NCBI RefSeq assembly: GCF_009650095.1
Contig: NZ_CP045915.1
Coordinates: 2,232,001 to 2,296,000, forward strand
DNA from: Gracilibacillus salitolerans
Lineage (GTDB): Bacteria > Bacillota > Bacilli > Bacillales > Amphibacillaceae
DNA: 64,000 bases
Direction: 5' to 3'
Positions 38,129 to 51,623 of the stretch are shown here, one piece after another; positions within the stretch are counted from its first letter, which is position 1; the number at the start of each line of letters is the position of its first letter. A program made the position numbers and the translations under genes. The notes below the pieces were generated by a model. That model worked only from the letters and a program-made list of their open reading frames with translations. It ran no database searches and was not told the origin of the DNA.

Positions 38129-39508
38129 ATGTCAGAGAAAAATATGGTTTTGGATGTCAGAGAAGTACCAAAATTATCAATGTGGTTAATTTTTAGTATA
38201 CAGCACTTATTTGCCATGTTTGGAGCTACGATTTTAGTTCCGTTTTTAACAGATCTATCACCAGCAGTGGCTTTAGTATCCAGTGGTTTGGGTACACTGG
38301 CATATCTGCTTATTACAAAAGGCCAAATCCCAGCCTATTTAGGTTCCAGCTTTGCTTTTATTGCACCGATCACAAGTGCTATGGCAATAGGAGGCCCAGG
38401 AGGTGTTATGATTGGGAGTTTCCTGGCGGGTGTTGTTTATGGAATTCTTTCGTTGTTGATAGCAACTTTTGGAACAGATTGGATTATCAAAGTGTTACCT
38501 CCCATTGTGGTAGGACCAGTCATTATTGTGATTGGATTAGGCTTAGCGCCTACCGCAATTGATATGGCAATGAATGTAGATGGTGAATACAGTGGTGTTC
38601 ATTTCAGCGCCGCGATTGTTACCTTACTGATCACGGTTATAGGCTCCTTGTTATTTAAAGGATTTTTTGGGCTGATCCCGATCCTGATTGGGATAATTGG
38701 TGGCTATCTCTACTCATTAATTACTACCGCAGTTACAAACGTAAAAGTACTAGATGGTAGCGGAGTACAAGCAGCATGGGACAAAATTGTTTCCAGTAAC
38801 TCACTCGGTGAGGCAATTCAGTCTATTTTCTTAGTACCCGATTTTGTTATACCGTTTGTTACATTTAATCCAGTGGATGTGTTTAGCTGGAGTATTGTGT
38901 TCCTAATGGTACCAGTTGCGGTTGTAACAGTAGCGGAACACATTGGTGATCAAATGGTGTTATCTAAGGTAGCAGGTAAAAACTTTATTAAAAAGCCTGG
39001 TTTACACCGTTCGATTTTAGGTGATGGAGTAGCAACAATTATTGCATCTTTGTTAGGTGGTCCACCGAATACCACGTATGGTGAAAATATTGGGGTACTG
39101 GCAATAACGAGAGTATTTAGTGTATTTGTTATAGGTGGTGCAGCAGTCTTAGCAATTTTATTCGGATTTATCGGGATAATCACTGAACTAATCGCATCTA
39201 TTCCAACACCCGTAATGGGTGGTGTATCCATTCTGCTTTTCGGTATCATTGCCTCAAGCGGATTACGGATGTTAATAGATAATAATATTGATCTCGGTAT
39301 CAAAAGAAATTTAGTCATCTCATCGGTTATTTTAGTAATTGGAATCGGTGGAGCATATGTTAACATTCCGGTTGGAGATGTAGATGTAACCATCGCTGGT
39401 ATGGCATTATCAGCCTTAATTGGTTTGATTTTGAACCTTATCTTACCTGAAAAAGAATCAGGTTATGGTAATGGTAATATGTTTGCAACACCAGAAGATG
39501 AAGAGTAA
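38129..39508 (+). CDS. pyrP: Uracil permease PyrP (NCS2 family)
   Basis: This proton-driven uracil importer of the NCS2 family has 459 residues and about 12 to 14 membrane spans. It carries the family motifs QHLFAMFGATILVP, AYLGSSFAFIAP, AEHIGDQ and GGPPNTTYGENIG. The ATG at 38129 follows AAGGGGAG; the open frame starts further up inside the attenuator and is not real there. It is slightly longer than B. subtilis PyrP (435) at the C-terminus. pyrB follows after only 32 bases, with no third attenuator. Confidence 0.95.
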   Translation: MSEKNMVLDVREVPKLSMWLIFSIQHLFAMFGATILVPFLTDLSPAVALVSSGLGTLAYLLITKGQIPAYLGSSFAFIAPITSAMAIGGPGGVMIGSFLAGVVYGILSLLIATFGTDWIIKVLPPIVVGPVIIVIGLGLAPTAIDMAMNVDGEYSGVHFSAAIVTLLITVIGSLLFKGFFGLIPILIGIIGGYLYSLITTAVTNVKVLDGSGVQAAWDKIVSSNSLGEAIQSIFLVPDFVIPFVTFNPVDVFSWSIVFLMVPVAVVTVAEHIGDQMVLSKVAGKNFIKKPGLHRSILGDGVATIIASLLGGPPNTTYGENIGVLAITRVFSVFVIGGAAVLAILFGFIGIITELIASIPTPVMGGVSILLFGIIASSGLRMLIDNNIDLGIKRNLVISSVILVIGIGGAYVNIPVGDVDVTIAGMALSALIGLILNLILPEKESGYGNGNMFATPEDEE

Positions 39509-39540
39509 AAATTTCAAAAAAAGATAGGGAGGCTGTAAAG

Positions 39541-40470
39541 ATGAAGCACTTTGTGACGATGAAGGATAAAACAGAAACGGAAATACTTCAATTGGTGAGA
39601 AGAGCGCATCATATTAGTCAAAAAGGGGTAAATCCTCTGCAAGAACAATATTTTGCTGCTAATCTTTTCTTTGAACCTAGTACTCGCACCAAAATGAGTT
39701 TTGTTGTAGCGGAAAAAAAACTTGGTATTGAACCATTGGACTTCACGGCAGATTTTTCAAGTGTAACAAAAGGTGAAAGTATTTATGATACAGCAAAAAC
39801 ATTTGAATCAATTGGTGCTAACTTTATCGTTTTACGACATCAACAAGAGAATATTGCTAATCAATTAGCAGAATCTTTATCCATCCCTGTCATTAATGCA
39901 GGAGACGGGACTGGTGAACACCCTACTCAATGTCTCCTTGATCTTGTGACCATTTATCAAGAATTTAAGCAGTTTAACGGCTTAAAAATAGTGATTGCAG
40001 GTGATATCAAGCATAGTCGAGTAGCAAGGTCCAATGCATTCGCACTTTCTACATTAGGCTGTGAGGTCTATTTAACAGGAATGGATGAGTGGCATGATGA
40101 CTCATTACCATACCGCTATGTATCGATGGATGAAGCAATCGAAATAGCCGATGTTTTAATGTTACTTCGTATCCAGCATGAACGACATCAGGATCAAATT
40201 ATTTTAAAGCAAGAAAGTTACCTAGAGAAATATGGTTTATCTTTAGAAAGAGAAGCGAGAATGAAGAAACATGCCATCATATTACACCCGGCACCTGTTA
40301 ACCGTGGAGTGGAAATTGATACTAGCTTAGTAGAATGTGAAAGGTCCCGAATCTTTAAACAAATGCAAAATGGTGTAGTAGCAAGAATGGCAGTAATTGA
40401 GACACTTTTGAACCAAGGAGGCAACTTAAATGGAGAAAATTTTAACAAACGTCAAGCAATTATTGGATAA
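39541..40470 (+). CDS. pyrB: Aspartate carbamoyltransferase catalytic chain
   Basis: PyrB makes carbamoyl-aspartate from carbamoyl phosphate and aspartate. The 309-residue protein has the carbamoyl phosphate motif [12 protein letters not shown] near residue 48, HPTQCLLD and LLRIQHERH. No pyrI regulatory chain is present, as in other Bacilli. GGGAGG precedes the ATG. The last 41 bases overlap pyrC, adding a short C-terminal extension ([13 protein letters not shown]) outside the conserved domain. Confidence 0.96.
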   Translation: MKHFVTMKDKTETEILQLVRRAHHISQKGVNPLQEQYFAANLFFEPSTRTKMSFVVAEKKLGIEPLDFTADFSSVTKGESIYDTAKTFESIGANFIVLRHQQENIANQLAESLSIPVINAGDGTGEHPTQCLLDLVTIYQEFKQFNGLKIVIAGDIKHSRVARSNAFALSTLGCEVYLTGMDEWHDDSLPYRYVSMDEAIEIADVLMLLRIQHERHQDQIILKQESYLEKYGLSLEREARMKKHAIILHPAPVNRGVEIDTSLVECERSRIFKQMQNGVVARMAVIETLLNQGGNLNGENFNKRQAIIG

Positions 40471-41710
40471 CGGCAGTTTAGCACCTTGTGAAATTTTAAT
40501 AGAAGATAAAAAAATCAAAGCCATCGGAATTGAATTGGAAGTTCCGGAAGCAGAAAAAATCGATGGAAAGGGCAACTTGGTTACTCCGGGGTTTGTCGAT
40601 GTCCATGTCCATTTAAGAGAACCAGGTGGCGAAGCAAAAGAGACAATTGCCACTGGTACGAAGGCTGCGGCTCGCGGAGGGTATACAACGGTTTGTGCGA
40701 TGCCTAATACACAACCTACTCCTGACTCAGCAGAAGTTTTACAATCAATTCAAAACAGAATTGAAGAAACAGCAGCAATTCGCGTTCTGCCGTATGCATC
40801 CATTACCGAACGACTTGTAGGTGATAAGTTAACTGATATGCAGGCACTGAAGGAAATGGGGGCTTTTGCTTATACAGATGATGGTGTTGGTATACAATCA
40901 GCAGATATGATGTTACAGGCAATGACACAAGCAGCAGCAATTGACATGCCAATTGTAGCTCACTGTGAGGAAAATACATTAATTCATAACGGTGTGATGC
41001 ATGAAGGCAAAGTGAGTCAGCAATTAGGCTTACCTGGTATTCCTTCTATTTGTGAGTCTGTACAAATTGCCCGGGATGTTCTTTTAGCAGAAGCGGCGGG
41101 ATGCCATTATCACGTTTGTCATGTAAGTACGAAAGAATCAGTACGTGTGATACGAGATGCGAAAAAAGCAGGGATTCGAGTAACAGCGGAAGTAACGCCA
41201 CATCATCTGCTAATCAATGAAACTGCTATTACCGAAAATGATGCTAACTTTAAAATGAACCCGCCGTTACGTGCAACAGAAGATCAAGAGGCGCTTATTG
41301 AAGGTCTACTCGATGGCACCATTGATTTTATTGCAACAGATCATGCACCTCATACTTCGGAGGAAAAGGCTAACGGTATGGAAGAAGCACCATTTGGAAT
41401 TGTTGGGTTTGAGACAGCATTTTCTCTATTGCATACTCACTTTGTTCAAAAGGGAATCTTTACATTAAAGCAGCTTATTGATTGGATGACCCTAAAACCA
41501 GCAGATACATTTGGATTACCTTACGGACGAATGGAGATTGGTACTAGCGCCGATTTGACACTGCTTGATCTAAAAACCAATGAAAATATTGATAAGGACA
41601 AATTTTTGTCAAAAGGTAAAAATACACCATTTGATAAGTGGGAAGTAACCGGAAAGCCTGTTATGACCATTTATCAAGGTCAGATCACTTATGAGGAGGG
41701 TGCAGAATGA
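40430..41710 (+). CDS. pyrC: Dihydroorotase (PyrC, class I)
   Basis: PyrC is the zinc amidohydrolase that cyclises carbamoyl-aspartate to dihydroorotate. The 426-residue protein has the metal-binding [10 protein letters not shown] near residue 58, HCEE, HVCHVST and the catalytic ATDHAPHT near residue 304. The ATG follows AAGGAGG, which lies inside the pyrB end, so the two genes overlap by 41 bases. It overlaps pyrAA by four bases. Confidence 0.96.
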   Translation: MEKILTNVKQLLDNGSLAPCEILIEDKKIKAIGIELEVPEAEKIDGKGNLVTPGFVDVHVHLREPGGEAKETIATGTKAAARGGYTTVCAMPNTQPTPDSAEVLQSIQNRIEETAAIRVLPYASITERLVGDKLTDMQALKEMGAFAYTDDGVGIQSADMMLQAMTQAAAIDMPIVAHCEENTLIHNGVMHEGKVSQQLGLPGIPSICESVQIARDVLLAEAAGCHYHVCHVSTKESVRVIRDAKKAGIRVTAEVTPHHLLINETAITENDANFKMNPPLRATEDQEALIEGLLDGTIDFIATDHAPHTSEEKANGMEEAPFGIVGFETAFSLLHTHFVQKGIFTLKQLIDWMTLKPADTFGLPYGRMEIGTSADLTLLDLKTNENIDKDKFLSKGKNTPFDKWEVTGKPVMTIYQGQITYEEGAE

Positions 41711-42798
41711 AAAGACAGCTTATTTTAGAAGACGGTACCGTGTTTAATGGGGAAGCGTTTGGTTCATTAGAAGAAAGTATTGGTGAAGTCGTATTTAATA
41801 CTGGTATGACAGGTTATCAGGAAACATTGTCTGACCCTTCTTATTGTGGTCAAATTGTAACGATGACGTATCCACTTATCGGAAATTACGGTATTAATCG
41901 AGATGATTTTGAAACGATTACTCCATCGATATTTGGTTTTGTTGTAAAAGAATATTGTGAAACACCATCTAATTTTCGCAGTGATGAAAACTTAGACGAA
42001 TACCTAAAAGCAAATAATATACCAGGGATTTCTGGCATAGATACAAGAAAATTAACCAAAATTTTACGTGAACACGGTACAATGAGAGGGATATTAACAG
42101 AAGCAGGTGCTGAGGATAAAGAAGATCTAGAAAAATTAAAGCAAGCAAAACCGATTACCACTCAAGTGGAACAGGTATCCACCGTTAAGCCGTATGTCTC
42201 ACCTGGAAGAGGATATCGTATTGTATTAGTGGATTTTGGTATGAAACACGGTATTTTACGAGAATTAACAAAGCGTAATTGCCATGTAACAGTCGTACCT
42301 TACAATTACAGTGCAGAAAATATTTTGCGCTTAAAGCCAGACGGCATCATGTTAACAAATGGTCCTGGCAATCCGAAAAACGTTCCAGAAGCGATTGAGA
42401 TGATCAAAAAGGTTATTTCAACTGTACCGACCTTTGGTATTTGTTTAGGACACCAGCTATTATCATTAGCATGCGGTGCTGATACTGACAAATTAAAATT
42501 TGGTCATCGTGGTTCAAACCATCCAGTTTATGATTATGAGACGAAACGTACTTATTTAACATCTCAAAATCATGGGTATGCCGTAACGGAAGAATCGATC
42601 GTCCAAACTGATTTAGAACTTACGCAGATTGCATTAAACGATAGAACAGTTGAAGGAGTTAAACACTCCAAATATCCAGCATTCTCGGTACAATATCACC
42701 CGGAAAACTCACCAGGTCCAGATGATACGAACTATTTATTTGACCGTTTTATCGAGAAGATCGAAAGCTATCAAGCAGCACAGAAGGAGGAAGTCTAA
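41707..42798 (+). CDS. pyrAA: Carbamoyl-phosphate synthase small chain (pyrimidine-specific)
   Basis: This is the glutamine amidotransferase subunit, 363 residues. The N-terminal half is the CPSase small-chain domain. The C-terminal half is a class I amidotransferase with the nucleophile cysteine in [10 protein letters not shown] and the His-Glu pair in [10 protein letters not shown]. It delivers ammonia to the large chain. Its place in the pyr operon marks it as the pyrimidine-repressible isozyme. It starts in the pyrC stop (ATGA) and ends in TAATG with pyrAB. Confidence 0.96.
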   Translation: MKRQLILEDGTVFNGEAFGSLEESIGEVVFNTGMTGYQETLSDPSYCGQIVTMTYPLIGNYGINRDDFETITPSIFGFVVKEYCETPSNFRSDENLDEYLKANNIPGISGIDTRKLTKILREHGTMRGILTEAGAEDKEDLEKLKQAKPITTQVEQVSTVKPYVSPGRGYRIVLVDFGMKHGILRELTKRNCHVTVVPYNYSAENILRLKPDGIMLTNGPGNPKNVPEAIEMIKKVISTVPTFGICLGHQLLSLACGADTDKLKFGHRGSNHPVYDYETKRTYLTSQNHGYAVTEESIVQTDLELTQIALNDRTVEGVKHSKYPAFSVQYHPENSPGPDDTNYLFDRFIEKIESYQAAQKEEV

Positions 42799-45700
42799 TG
42801 CCAAAGAGAACGGACATTAAAAAGATTTTAGTAATAGGCTCTGGCCCGATTGTAATTGGACAAGCAGCAGAATTTGACTATTCCGGAACACAAGCATGTC
42901 AATCATTGAAAGAAGAAGGCTATACAGTTGTTTTAGCAAACTCTAATCCGGCGACAATTATGACGGATCATACGATAGCAGATACGGTATATATGGAACC
43001 ATTAACTGTAGAATTTTTATCCAAAATCATTCGTAAGGAAAGACCGGATGCTGTATTACCAACTCTTGGTGGGCAAACTGGATTAAACTTAGCGGTTGCT
43101 TTAGATGAGTCCGGAATTTTAGAAGAATACGATGCGGAATTACTCGGAACGAAATTAGACGCGATTCAGAAAGCAGAGGATCGTGAAAAATTCAGAACAT
43201 TAATGAATGAAATTAATGAACCGGTACCTGATAGCCAAATCGTCAATACGGTGGAACAAGCATTAGATTTCGCCAATGAAATTGGTTATCCATTAATTGT
43301 TCGACCTGCATATACACTAGGTGGTACAGGTGGCGGCATGTGTTATAACGAAGAAGACTTAAAAGAAATTACTAGAAATGGCTTAGCCTTGTCACCGGTA
43401 AATCAGTGTTTAATCGAAAAAAATATAGCAGGTTTCAAAGAAATTGAATATGAAGTAATGCGCGATAAAAATGATCAAGCGATCGTTGTATGTAACATGG
43501 AGAACATTGATCCTGTCGGAATTCATACAGGAGATTCGATCGTTGTGGCGCCATCACAAACATTAAGTGACCGTGAGTATCAAATGTTACGTTCAGCATC
43601 ATTAAAAATTATCCGCGCATTGGAAATTGAAGGGGGCTGTAACGTTCAATTAGCGTTAGATCCATACAGCTTTCAATACTATATTATCGAAGTGAACCCA
43701 AGAGTAAGTCGTTCATCTGCCTTAGCTTCCAAAGCGACAGGTTACCCGATTGCGAAAATTGCTGCCAAAATTGCTATTGGTATGACATTAGATGAAATTA
43801 TGAATCCAATTACTGGAACAACTTATGCCATGTATGAGCCAGCTTTGGACTATGTCGTGACGAAATTCCCTCGCTTTCCATTTGACAAGTTTGTGTTGGG
43901 TAACCGTACCCTTGGTACCCAAATGAAAGCAACAGGGGAAGTCATGGCTATCGGTCGTAATTTCGAAGAGTCTTTACTTAAAGGCATTCGCTCATTAGAT
44001 ATAAGTGGCGACGATTTCTATTTAGCTAAATTAGAAGATCATTCCCTTGAACTGTTAAAAGACCGTTTAGTACATGCTGATGATGAACGTATCTATGTAT
44101 TAGCAGAAGTGTTGCGAAAAGGCATATCCATTGAAGAAATTTTCCAATTAACGAAAATTGATCGCTTCTTCTTGGAAAAATTGAAAAAAATTATTGATTT
44201 TGAATTAAAATTAGCAGATATTCCACAAAACCTTGATCTTTTAAAGGAAGCCAAGAAATTAGGCTTGTCGGATACACACATTGCCCGTATCTGGAATGTT
44301 GATGTAGACGAAATTTATCAGCTTAGAAAAACAGAAAATATTTTACCAGTTTATAAGATGGTAGATACGTGTGCAGCGGAGTTTGAATCGGAAACACCTT
44401 ACTTCTACAGTGCATATGAAGAAGAAAATGAATCAGTAGTAACTGATCGTCGTAAAGTTTTAGTTATCGGTTCAGGTCCAATCCGGATTGGTCAGGGGAT
44501 TGAATTTGATTATGCTACGGTCCACTCTGTGCTGGCATTAAAAGAGGCAGGCTATGAAGCGATCATTATGAATAGTAATCCAGAGACGGTTTCAACCGAT
44601 TTTAGTGTTTCTGACAAACTATACTTTGAACCATTAACATTAGAAGATGTTATGCATGTCATTGATTTAGAAAAACCAGAAGGAGTTATTGTTCAATTTG
44701 GTGGTCAAACAGCTATTAATCTAGCAGAAGGGTTAGAACGCCGTGGTGTGAGAATCCTGGGAACTCCACTTGCTGCGATCGATACAGCTGAGGACCGTGA
44801 TAAATTTGAACAACTTTTACAAGAGTTAAACATTCCACAACCACAAGGGAAAAGTGTACGACAATTAGATCAAGCAAAAGAAGTAGCATCTTCGATCGGT
44901 TATCCTGTTTTAGTACGTCCATCGTATGTTATTGGTGGCAGTCAGATGGAAATTGTCTACAGTGAAGATGAGTTAGAGAGCTATTTAGCGAAAACGAACC
45001 ATATTAAGCATAAGCATCCAGTTTTAATCGATAAGTATTTAACAGGAATTGAAGTAGAAGTAGATGCGATCAGTGATGGAGAAACAACGATCATCCCTGG
45101 GGTAATGGAACACATTGAACGTGCCGGCGTGCACTCTGGTGACTCGATTGCTGTCTATCCTGCGCAGCGATTATCAGAGGATATTAAACAGAAATGTGTA
45201 GATATTACGATTAATATTGCAGAAAAATTAGGTGTAAAAGGGCTGATTAATATTCAGTTTGTCGTGCACCACAATGAAGTGTATGTATTAGAAGTAAACC
45301 CAAGAGCAAGTCGTACTATTCCTTTTTTAAGTAAGATAACAGGTGTAACAATGGCCAATATTGCAACACGTTGTATTATTGGAGAATCACTGGCAAATAT
45401 GGACTATCAAAAAGGGTTGTTGCCAGAGCCGGAAACAGTTTCTGTCAAAGTACCTGTATTCTCCTTTGAAAAATTACGCAGTGTTGATACCATGCTTGGA
45501 CCTGAAATGAAATCAACAGGAGAAGCAATCGGACGTGACAGAACATTAGAAAAAGCATTATACAAAGGTCTAACTGCTTCAGGGTTAAAAATCCCGATGG
45601 AAGGAGCAATCCTGATTACCATTGCTGATAAAGATAAGGCAGAAGCATCAGAAATTGCTAAACGATTCTTTGAGCTAGGCTTCCACCTCTATGCAACAGA

Positions 45701-45994
45701 GGGAACAGCTAAAACGATTAGAGAATTAAATATCCCTGTAACAGAAGTTGGTAAAGTTGGAGCAGAAGGTAAGAATGTAATCTCCATTATTGAGCAAGGA
45801 GAAGTTCAAGTCGTTATTAATACTCTTACTTCTGGTAAGAAACCACGTTCAGACGGTTTTAGAATTCGTCGTGAAGCAGTAGAACATGGTATTCCATGTT
45901 TAACAAGCTTAGATACAGCAGAAGCAATCGTTAATGTGATTGATTCAACAACATTTACTGCAAAGCCAGCAGTAGAAGGGAAGGCGATTGTACT

Positions 45995-45998
<4 letters not shown>
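42798..45998 (+). CDS. pyrAB: Carbamoyl-phosphate synthase large chain (pyrimidine-specific)
   Basis: This 1066-residue synthetase has two homologous ATP-grasp halves. Each begins with a [19 protein letters not shown] segment (near residues 7 and 551), and each half has an ATP-grasp NPR motif ([20 protein letters not shown] and [19 protein letters not shown]). An oligomerisation domain lies between them and a C-terminal allosteric MGS-like domain follows (about 930-1066), where UMP and PRPP normally act. It overlaps pyrAA by one base and pyrK by four. Confidence 0.97.
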
Positions 45999-47660
<1,662 letters not shown>

Positions 47661-47661
<1 letters not shown>

Positions 47662-48365
47662 TGGATCAACCATTTTTTCTCGCCTTGGATTTTCGTACAG
47701 CAGATGATGTAAAAGCATTTATCGAAAAGCACGATCTTTATGGAGTACCTGTAAAAGTAGGGATGGAATTATTTTATCGTGAAGGCAGGGAAATGATTGA
47801 TTGGCTAAAAGAAGATAACCATCCGATTTTTTTAGACTTAAAACTTCATGATATTCCCACAACGGTTGAAAAAGCGATGTATAATTTAGCTAACTTAGGG
47901 GTTGATATTGTCAACGTCCATGCTTCAGGGGGATCAGAAATGATCAAAGCAGCTAAAAGAGGACTTGAAGCAGGAGCACAGGGCAAGATTCCTAAACTTA
48001 TTGCGGTAACTGTGTTAACATCCATGGATCAATCGACATTACGAGAGGAATTATATATCAATCAATCAGTAGACGATGCCGTTAAAAGGCTAGCAGTATT
48101 AACCAAAAGCAGTGGTGCAGACGGTGTTGTATGTTCAGCACATGAAGTACCCATTATTAAACAAGCTTGTGGAAATGACTTTTTAACCGTAACGCCAGGG
48201 ATTAGATTAAGTGAATCTAATCAGAATGATCAAAAACGAGTAGCAACTCCTCAACTTGCTAAACAAAATGGTGCGGATTATTTAGTAATAGGAAGAAGCA
48301 TTACACAGGCAGAAAATCCGAAAGCTAATTACAAACGAGTAGTAGAGGAGTGGGGAAATGCTTAA
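47661..48365 (+). CDS. pyrF: Orotidine-5'-phosphate decarboxylase
   Basis: PyrF decarboxylates OMP to UMP. The 234-residue TIM barrel has the catalytic DLKLHDIPTTV (alternating Asp and Lys) near residue 60, and TPGIRL and DYLVIGRSIT in the phosphate-binding part. It starts at TAATG with pyrD and overlaps pyrE by eight bases, which is unusually tight even for this operon. Confidence 0.96.
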
Positions 48366-48981
48366 ATCAAAAGAAATTGCCAACGCGCTTTATGAGATAG
48401 ATGCGATTCAAATTCGCCCGGATCGATCATTTGTATGGACATCTGGAATTCATTCTCCCATCTATTGTGATAATCGATTAACCATGTCTTATCCAGAAGT
48501 ACGAAAACAAATAGTAAAGCAATTTGCAGAAATAATTGATCAATTAGAAGAAAAACCAGATGTGATTGCAGGGTGTGCCACAGCAGGAATACCTCATGCT
48601 GCATGGTTAGCGGATTATTTAAATCTTCCAATGGTTTATGTACGATCAAAGCCAAAAGGACATGGCAAGCAAAATCAGATAGAAGGTAAGATAGAGCAGG
48701 GAGATAAAGTCATTGTAATTGAGGACCTTATATCTACTGGAGGATCATCTATCGATAGTGCACTCGTACTACAAGAAGCAGGTGCAGAAGTTTTAAGTGT
48801 GTTAGCTATCTTTAGTTATGGATTAAATAAGGCAGACAAACAATTTAAGGATGCAAACATACCATTTACTACTATTACTAACTTTGATATTTTAGCTGGT
48901 GCATTAGTTGAAAATAGAGAAATTACAGAAGCTGAAAAAGTAGACTTATTAAGTTGGCGTGATGAATTAGGAAATAATTAA
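48358..48981 (+). CDS. pyrE: Orotate phosphoribosyltransferase
   Basis: PyrE makes OMP from orotate and PRPP. The 207-residue protein has the PRPP loop VIVIEDLISTGGSS near residue 120 and the substrate segment RPDRSFVWTSGIHSPIYCDN. It is the last gene of the pyr operon. With pyrAA through pyrF it completes the six-step route to UMP. The likely operon terminator lies about 120 bases downstream. Confidence 0.96.
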   Translation: MLKSKEIANALYEIDAIQIRPDRSFVWTSGIHSPIYCDNRLTMSYPEVRKQIVKQFAEIIDQLEEKPDVIAGCATAGIPHAAWLADYLNLPMVYVRSKPKGHGKQNQIEGKIEQGDKVIVIEDLISTGGSSIDSALVLQEAGAEVLSVLAIFSYGLNKADKQFKDANIPFTTITNFDILAGALVENREITEAEKVDLLSWRDELGNN

Positions 48982-49103
48982 AATTAATATTTCCTGGGAA
49001 ACCGCAGGAAGTTTATTTATTCGATGTTGTTCGACGATACGTTGTTGAAAAATGCCTTATTGGTAGTTAATGCTTATACAAATCATCAATCTATTAGTAT
49101 GTG

Positions 49104-49138
49104 GCCTAATTCCATTTAGTGGGATTAGGCGTTTTTTG
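49104..49138 (+). terminator. Likely terminator of the pyr operon
   Basis: GCCTAATTCC and GGGATTAGGC pair around ATTTAGT, followed by GTTTTTT. A weaker inverted repeat TTCCTG/CAGGAA lies closer to pyrE (48991-49010). Confidence 0.8.
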
Positions 49139-49150
49139 ATTGGAGCATTG

Positions 49151-49279
49151 TATGGAAAGCCTGTATTAATTATAGTAGAGGAAAACTACTACTTTTGAAG
49201 ATAAGTTGTAAAAGAGTTTTTCCTTGTTCCACAATCGGGTCTGGTCATAGAATAATTCCTATCTTTAGGGTTAACTGGA
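49151..49279 (+). repeat. Accessory-region modular repeat (tail of module X plus start of module Y)
   Basis: ATTATAGTAGAGGAAAACTA and TACTTTTGAAGATAAGTTGT match copies at 51981 and 53128. They are followed by CTTGTTCCACAATCGGGTCT and AGAATAATTCCTATCT, which match 52072 and 63889. GTTAACTGG at about 49270 may be the decayed module end. No gene lies from here to 49500. Confidence 0.65.
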
Positions 49280-49499
49280 TAAAACTATAAGTGTCATTTT
49301 TATTGTATTTCTGATTGATTTGGTTTTTATTCAGGTATTCAGTACCAAGTTTATTATATATAGTCTTGAATTTGGCACTTATCATCGTTATAAGTGTCAT
49401 TTTTGGTCGTGTGGTTATTAATTTTGGTACTAAATTGTGGAGATCCAAAGGATGGAGCGGACTAGCTTTAAAATAGTTACTTCATTAACTGAATTAATA

Positions 49500-49541
49500 A
49501 AAAGGTTTCGATCACTAAATGTTAGTAATCGAAACCTTCTA
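49500..49541 (-). terminator. Terminator of the DUF2207 gene
   Basis: On the reverse strand, AAGGTTTCGAT...ATCGAAACCTT forms a strong stem with an inner ACTAA/TTAGT extension and ends in TTTTTATT. Confidence 0.85.
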
Positions 49542-49544
49542 TTG

Positions 49545-51245
49545 TTAGAAAGCACCTGATCCTCCACCACCACCACCAACTCCTGTTCCTCCCCCAGGAA
49601 CACTACCAGAACTACTAGTAGTAGCGGACACCGTCGAATCAGTTTTGTCAAATTGATTAGTCACTGCGCTTGCAATAAGTACAAACATCACTAAGTCATT
49701 TGTTTGCAAGCTACTATCAGTTGTAGTAGTTGCGGACAAGTTCTTACTAAGGTGTTCATATTTCTTCTGCATCGACTTGTTACCTGTACCGATTGCGTAA
49801 ATATATGCTTGCATTTGTTCGTCACTCATCCAGTCATTCCAATCTCTTTCACCGATATTCTTGTAATTGGAACTGAGTTCTTTCCATTGCTGTGAGATTC
49901 TAACCCCTTGAATGGTTTTGGGTTGGTAGATGATAGCGAATAGCAATAAAGTTAAACTTAGAAAGATAGAGAGAGCCATCCAAGTGAAAAGAGAATGAAC
50001 ACCTAGAATGATAATAAAGGGTATCATTAAAAGGCTGACTATACCTGCAGTCCAACGTACTCTTTTTTTCTTTTCAAACAGGTGGTTCTGTTTTACCTCT
50101 TCTTTTACAGCTTGTACCCATTTGGCAAAGTCACTGTTGTAGGTCGAATGATTATCTTTATTCTTTGTATAGGCATCAAGATCTGACAAGGAGAAAACAC
50201 CATTTTCACCTATCTTATTGAATAACCATTCGATTAATATACTCTCATGCTGAAAGTCAGTGTTAGGATCTACGATAACAAATTTACTTTCACCATCTCG
50301 TTTGACGTATCCTTTTCTAACCAGATCCAATAAAGCTGCCGATATCAATTCACTACTCGCTGACATATTTCTCATATAAAGCATGGTAGCTGGTAAACTC
50401 ATCTCTTGATTTGGTAAGTATAGTGATTGCTTAGAGCTACGTTCTACTTCTCTTAATCTCCTGTTCTTTTTTCTCCATACTGCAATAACTAGTACGATTA
50501 CATATATAAATAAGCCACTTACAATATAAGGGGAAATACGGCTTAATAGATCCCGTCTATTCGCATAGGCCGCTTGTTCTTCCTTTAATTTAGCTTTATT
50601 TGCTAGTATATCCTCACGAATTGTATTGTCTTCTTTAAGGTTCGCGGTGGGAAACAGAGAAGCATCATAAGCTACTCGGATATCTCCATTTGTCCCGCTT
50701 TCAACTTCACCCATGGCAAAATGTACAATACCATCTGAAGCTATACTTGAAGTGCCATAAGCTTCGTCGTACCCCAAAGTGAGCACCTCTCCAGTTGTTT
50801 GAGGCGGGTGGATAAAAATATCCATATTTTGATATGTGGATTCGTTGCTGCTGTCAAAGAAGGGCCAGTAAAATTGTGCCAAATCCGTGTATACTTCCAC
50901 TCCATCGGTAATGGTGTAAGAGAGGTCAATTTGTATCTCCTGTTCTGAACCACTTCGATAGATTTTATAAAGATTCTCTTCTTGTTCAACATCTAAAGGC
51001 TTGTTTTTTTCAAATGCTTGGAATTCTTTTATTTGTGTTTGTTCTTTCGGTATAAGTGTGCGAGTGATGCCATTAAAATCACTATCAAATTGATAGGCGT
51101 GTTGCTCTGTAACTTGAACATCGCCATTCTCCTGTAAATAAGCATTAATTTCTGTGTTCGTAATGGAAAAGTCAACAGCAAAGACGTGTTGAGGTAATAA
51201 AAAAATTGAAAAGACAAAAGCAATTAGTACCAGATTTTTTTTCAT
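49545..51245 (-). CDS. Secreted/membrane DUF2207 protein
   Basis: The 566-residue protein has a signal peptide (residues 1-23, ending VFA), an extracytoplasmic DUF2207 domain (about 25-230), a membrane span (about 240-260), a cytoplasmic segment (about 265-400) and a pair of spans (about 405-445). The very C-terminus is glycine-rich (GGGTGVGGGGGGSGAF), as is typical of the family. Its function is unknown. I chose the ATG at 51245, ten bases after GAGGAG; the frame includes a TTG three codons earlier. It stands alone, facing the pyr operon end, with its own terminator. Confidence 0.85.
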   Translation of the reverse strand: MKKNLVLIAFVFSIFLLPQHVFAVDFSITNTEINAYLQENGDVQVTEQHAYQFDSDFNGITRTLIPKEQTQIKEFQAFEKNKPLDVEQEENLYKIYRSGSEQEIQIDLSYTITDGVEVYTDLAQFYWPFFDSSNESTYQNMDIFIHPPQTTGEVLTLGYDEAYGTSSIASDGIVHFAMGEVESGTNGDIRVAYDASLFPTANLKEDNTIREDILANKAKLKEEQAAYANRRDLLSRISPYIVSGLFIYVIVLVIAVWRKKNRRLREVERSSKQSLYLPNQEMSLPATMLYMRNMSASSELISAALLDLVRKGYVKRDGESKFVIVDPNTDFQHESILIEWLFNKIGENGVFSLSDLDAYTKNKDNHSTYNSDFAKWVQAVKEEVKQNHLFEKKKRVRWTAGIVSLLMIPFIIILGVHSLFTWMALSIFLSLTLLLFAIIYQPKTIQGVRISQQWKELSSNYKNIGERDWNDWMSDEQMQAYIYAIGTGNKSMQKKYEHLSKNLSATTTTDSSLQTNDLVMFVLIASAVTNQFDKTDSTVSATTSSSGSVPGGGTGVGGGGGGSGAF

Positions 51246-51540
51246 TTTGTTCAAGCTCCTCTCTATTTTATATACGACAAGGAAGTATAAAAGGTTTCAC
51301 TCATTGTGATAGGTTATCCCAGGATGGATTAATTTCTTATCATAATAAAAATCATGTAGACAATGTAGAAAACGTTTAAAAAAAGCCACCACCAACTCTA
51401 TTCTGCAACTCAATGTAGTGGGCTTATTAACTAGATAAATAAGTACAATTTTGGGACTACAGTTAACTGATGTATCAGAGATAATCCGAGTTTACTATAT
51501 AATGAGTAGTGATTGAACGATAACTCGTAATTCATTGATA

Positions 51541-51549
51541 TGGTATAAT
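51541..51549 (+). promoter_or_regulatory. Extended -10 promoter of csoR
   Basis: TGGTATAAT (TGn plus consensus -10) lies 75 bp before the GTG start. The remainder of 51246-51540 shows no gene. I did not find a clear GC-rich CsoR operator. Confidence 0.5.
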
Positions 51550-51623
51550 AGGTTTACTTTATCAGTTCGTTAATACAAATACCAAAATGGATACGACTTA
51601 GGTCAAAGAGAGGAAGTGTTTTT

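Noticed and set aside
38950..39393. A 147-codon antisense frame in pyrP (and similar ones in mraY at 16054-16485 and mraZ at 8166-8513)
   Set aside because: These are shadows of conserved coding sequence on the other strand, without ribosome binding sites.
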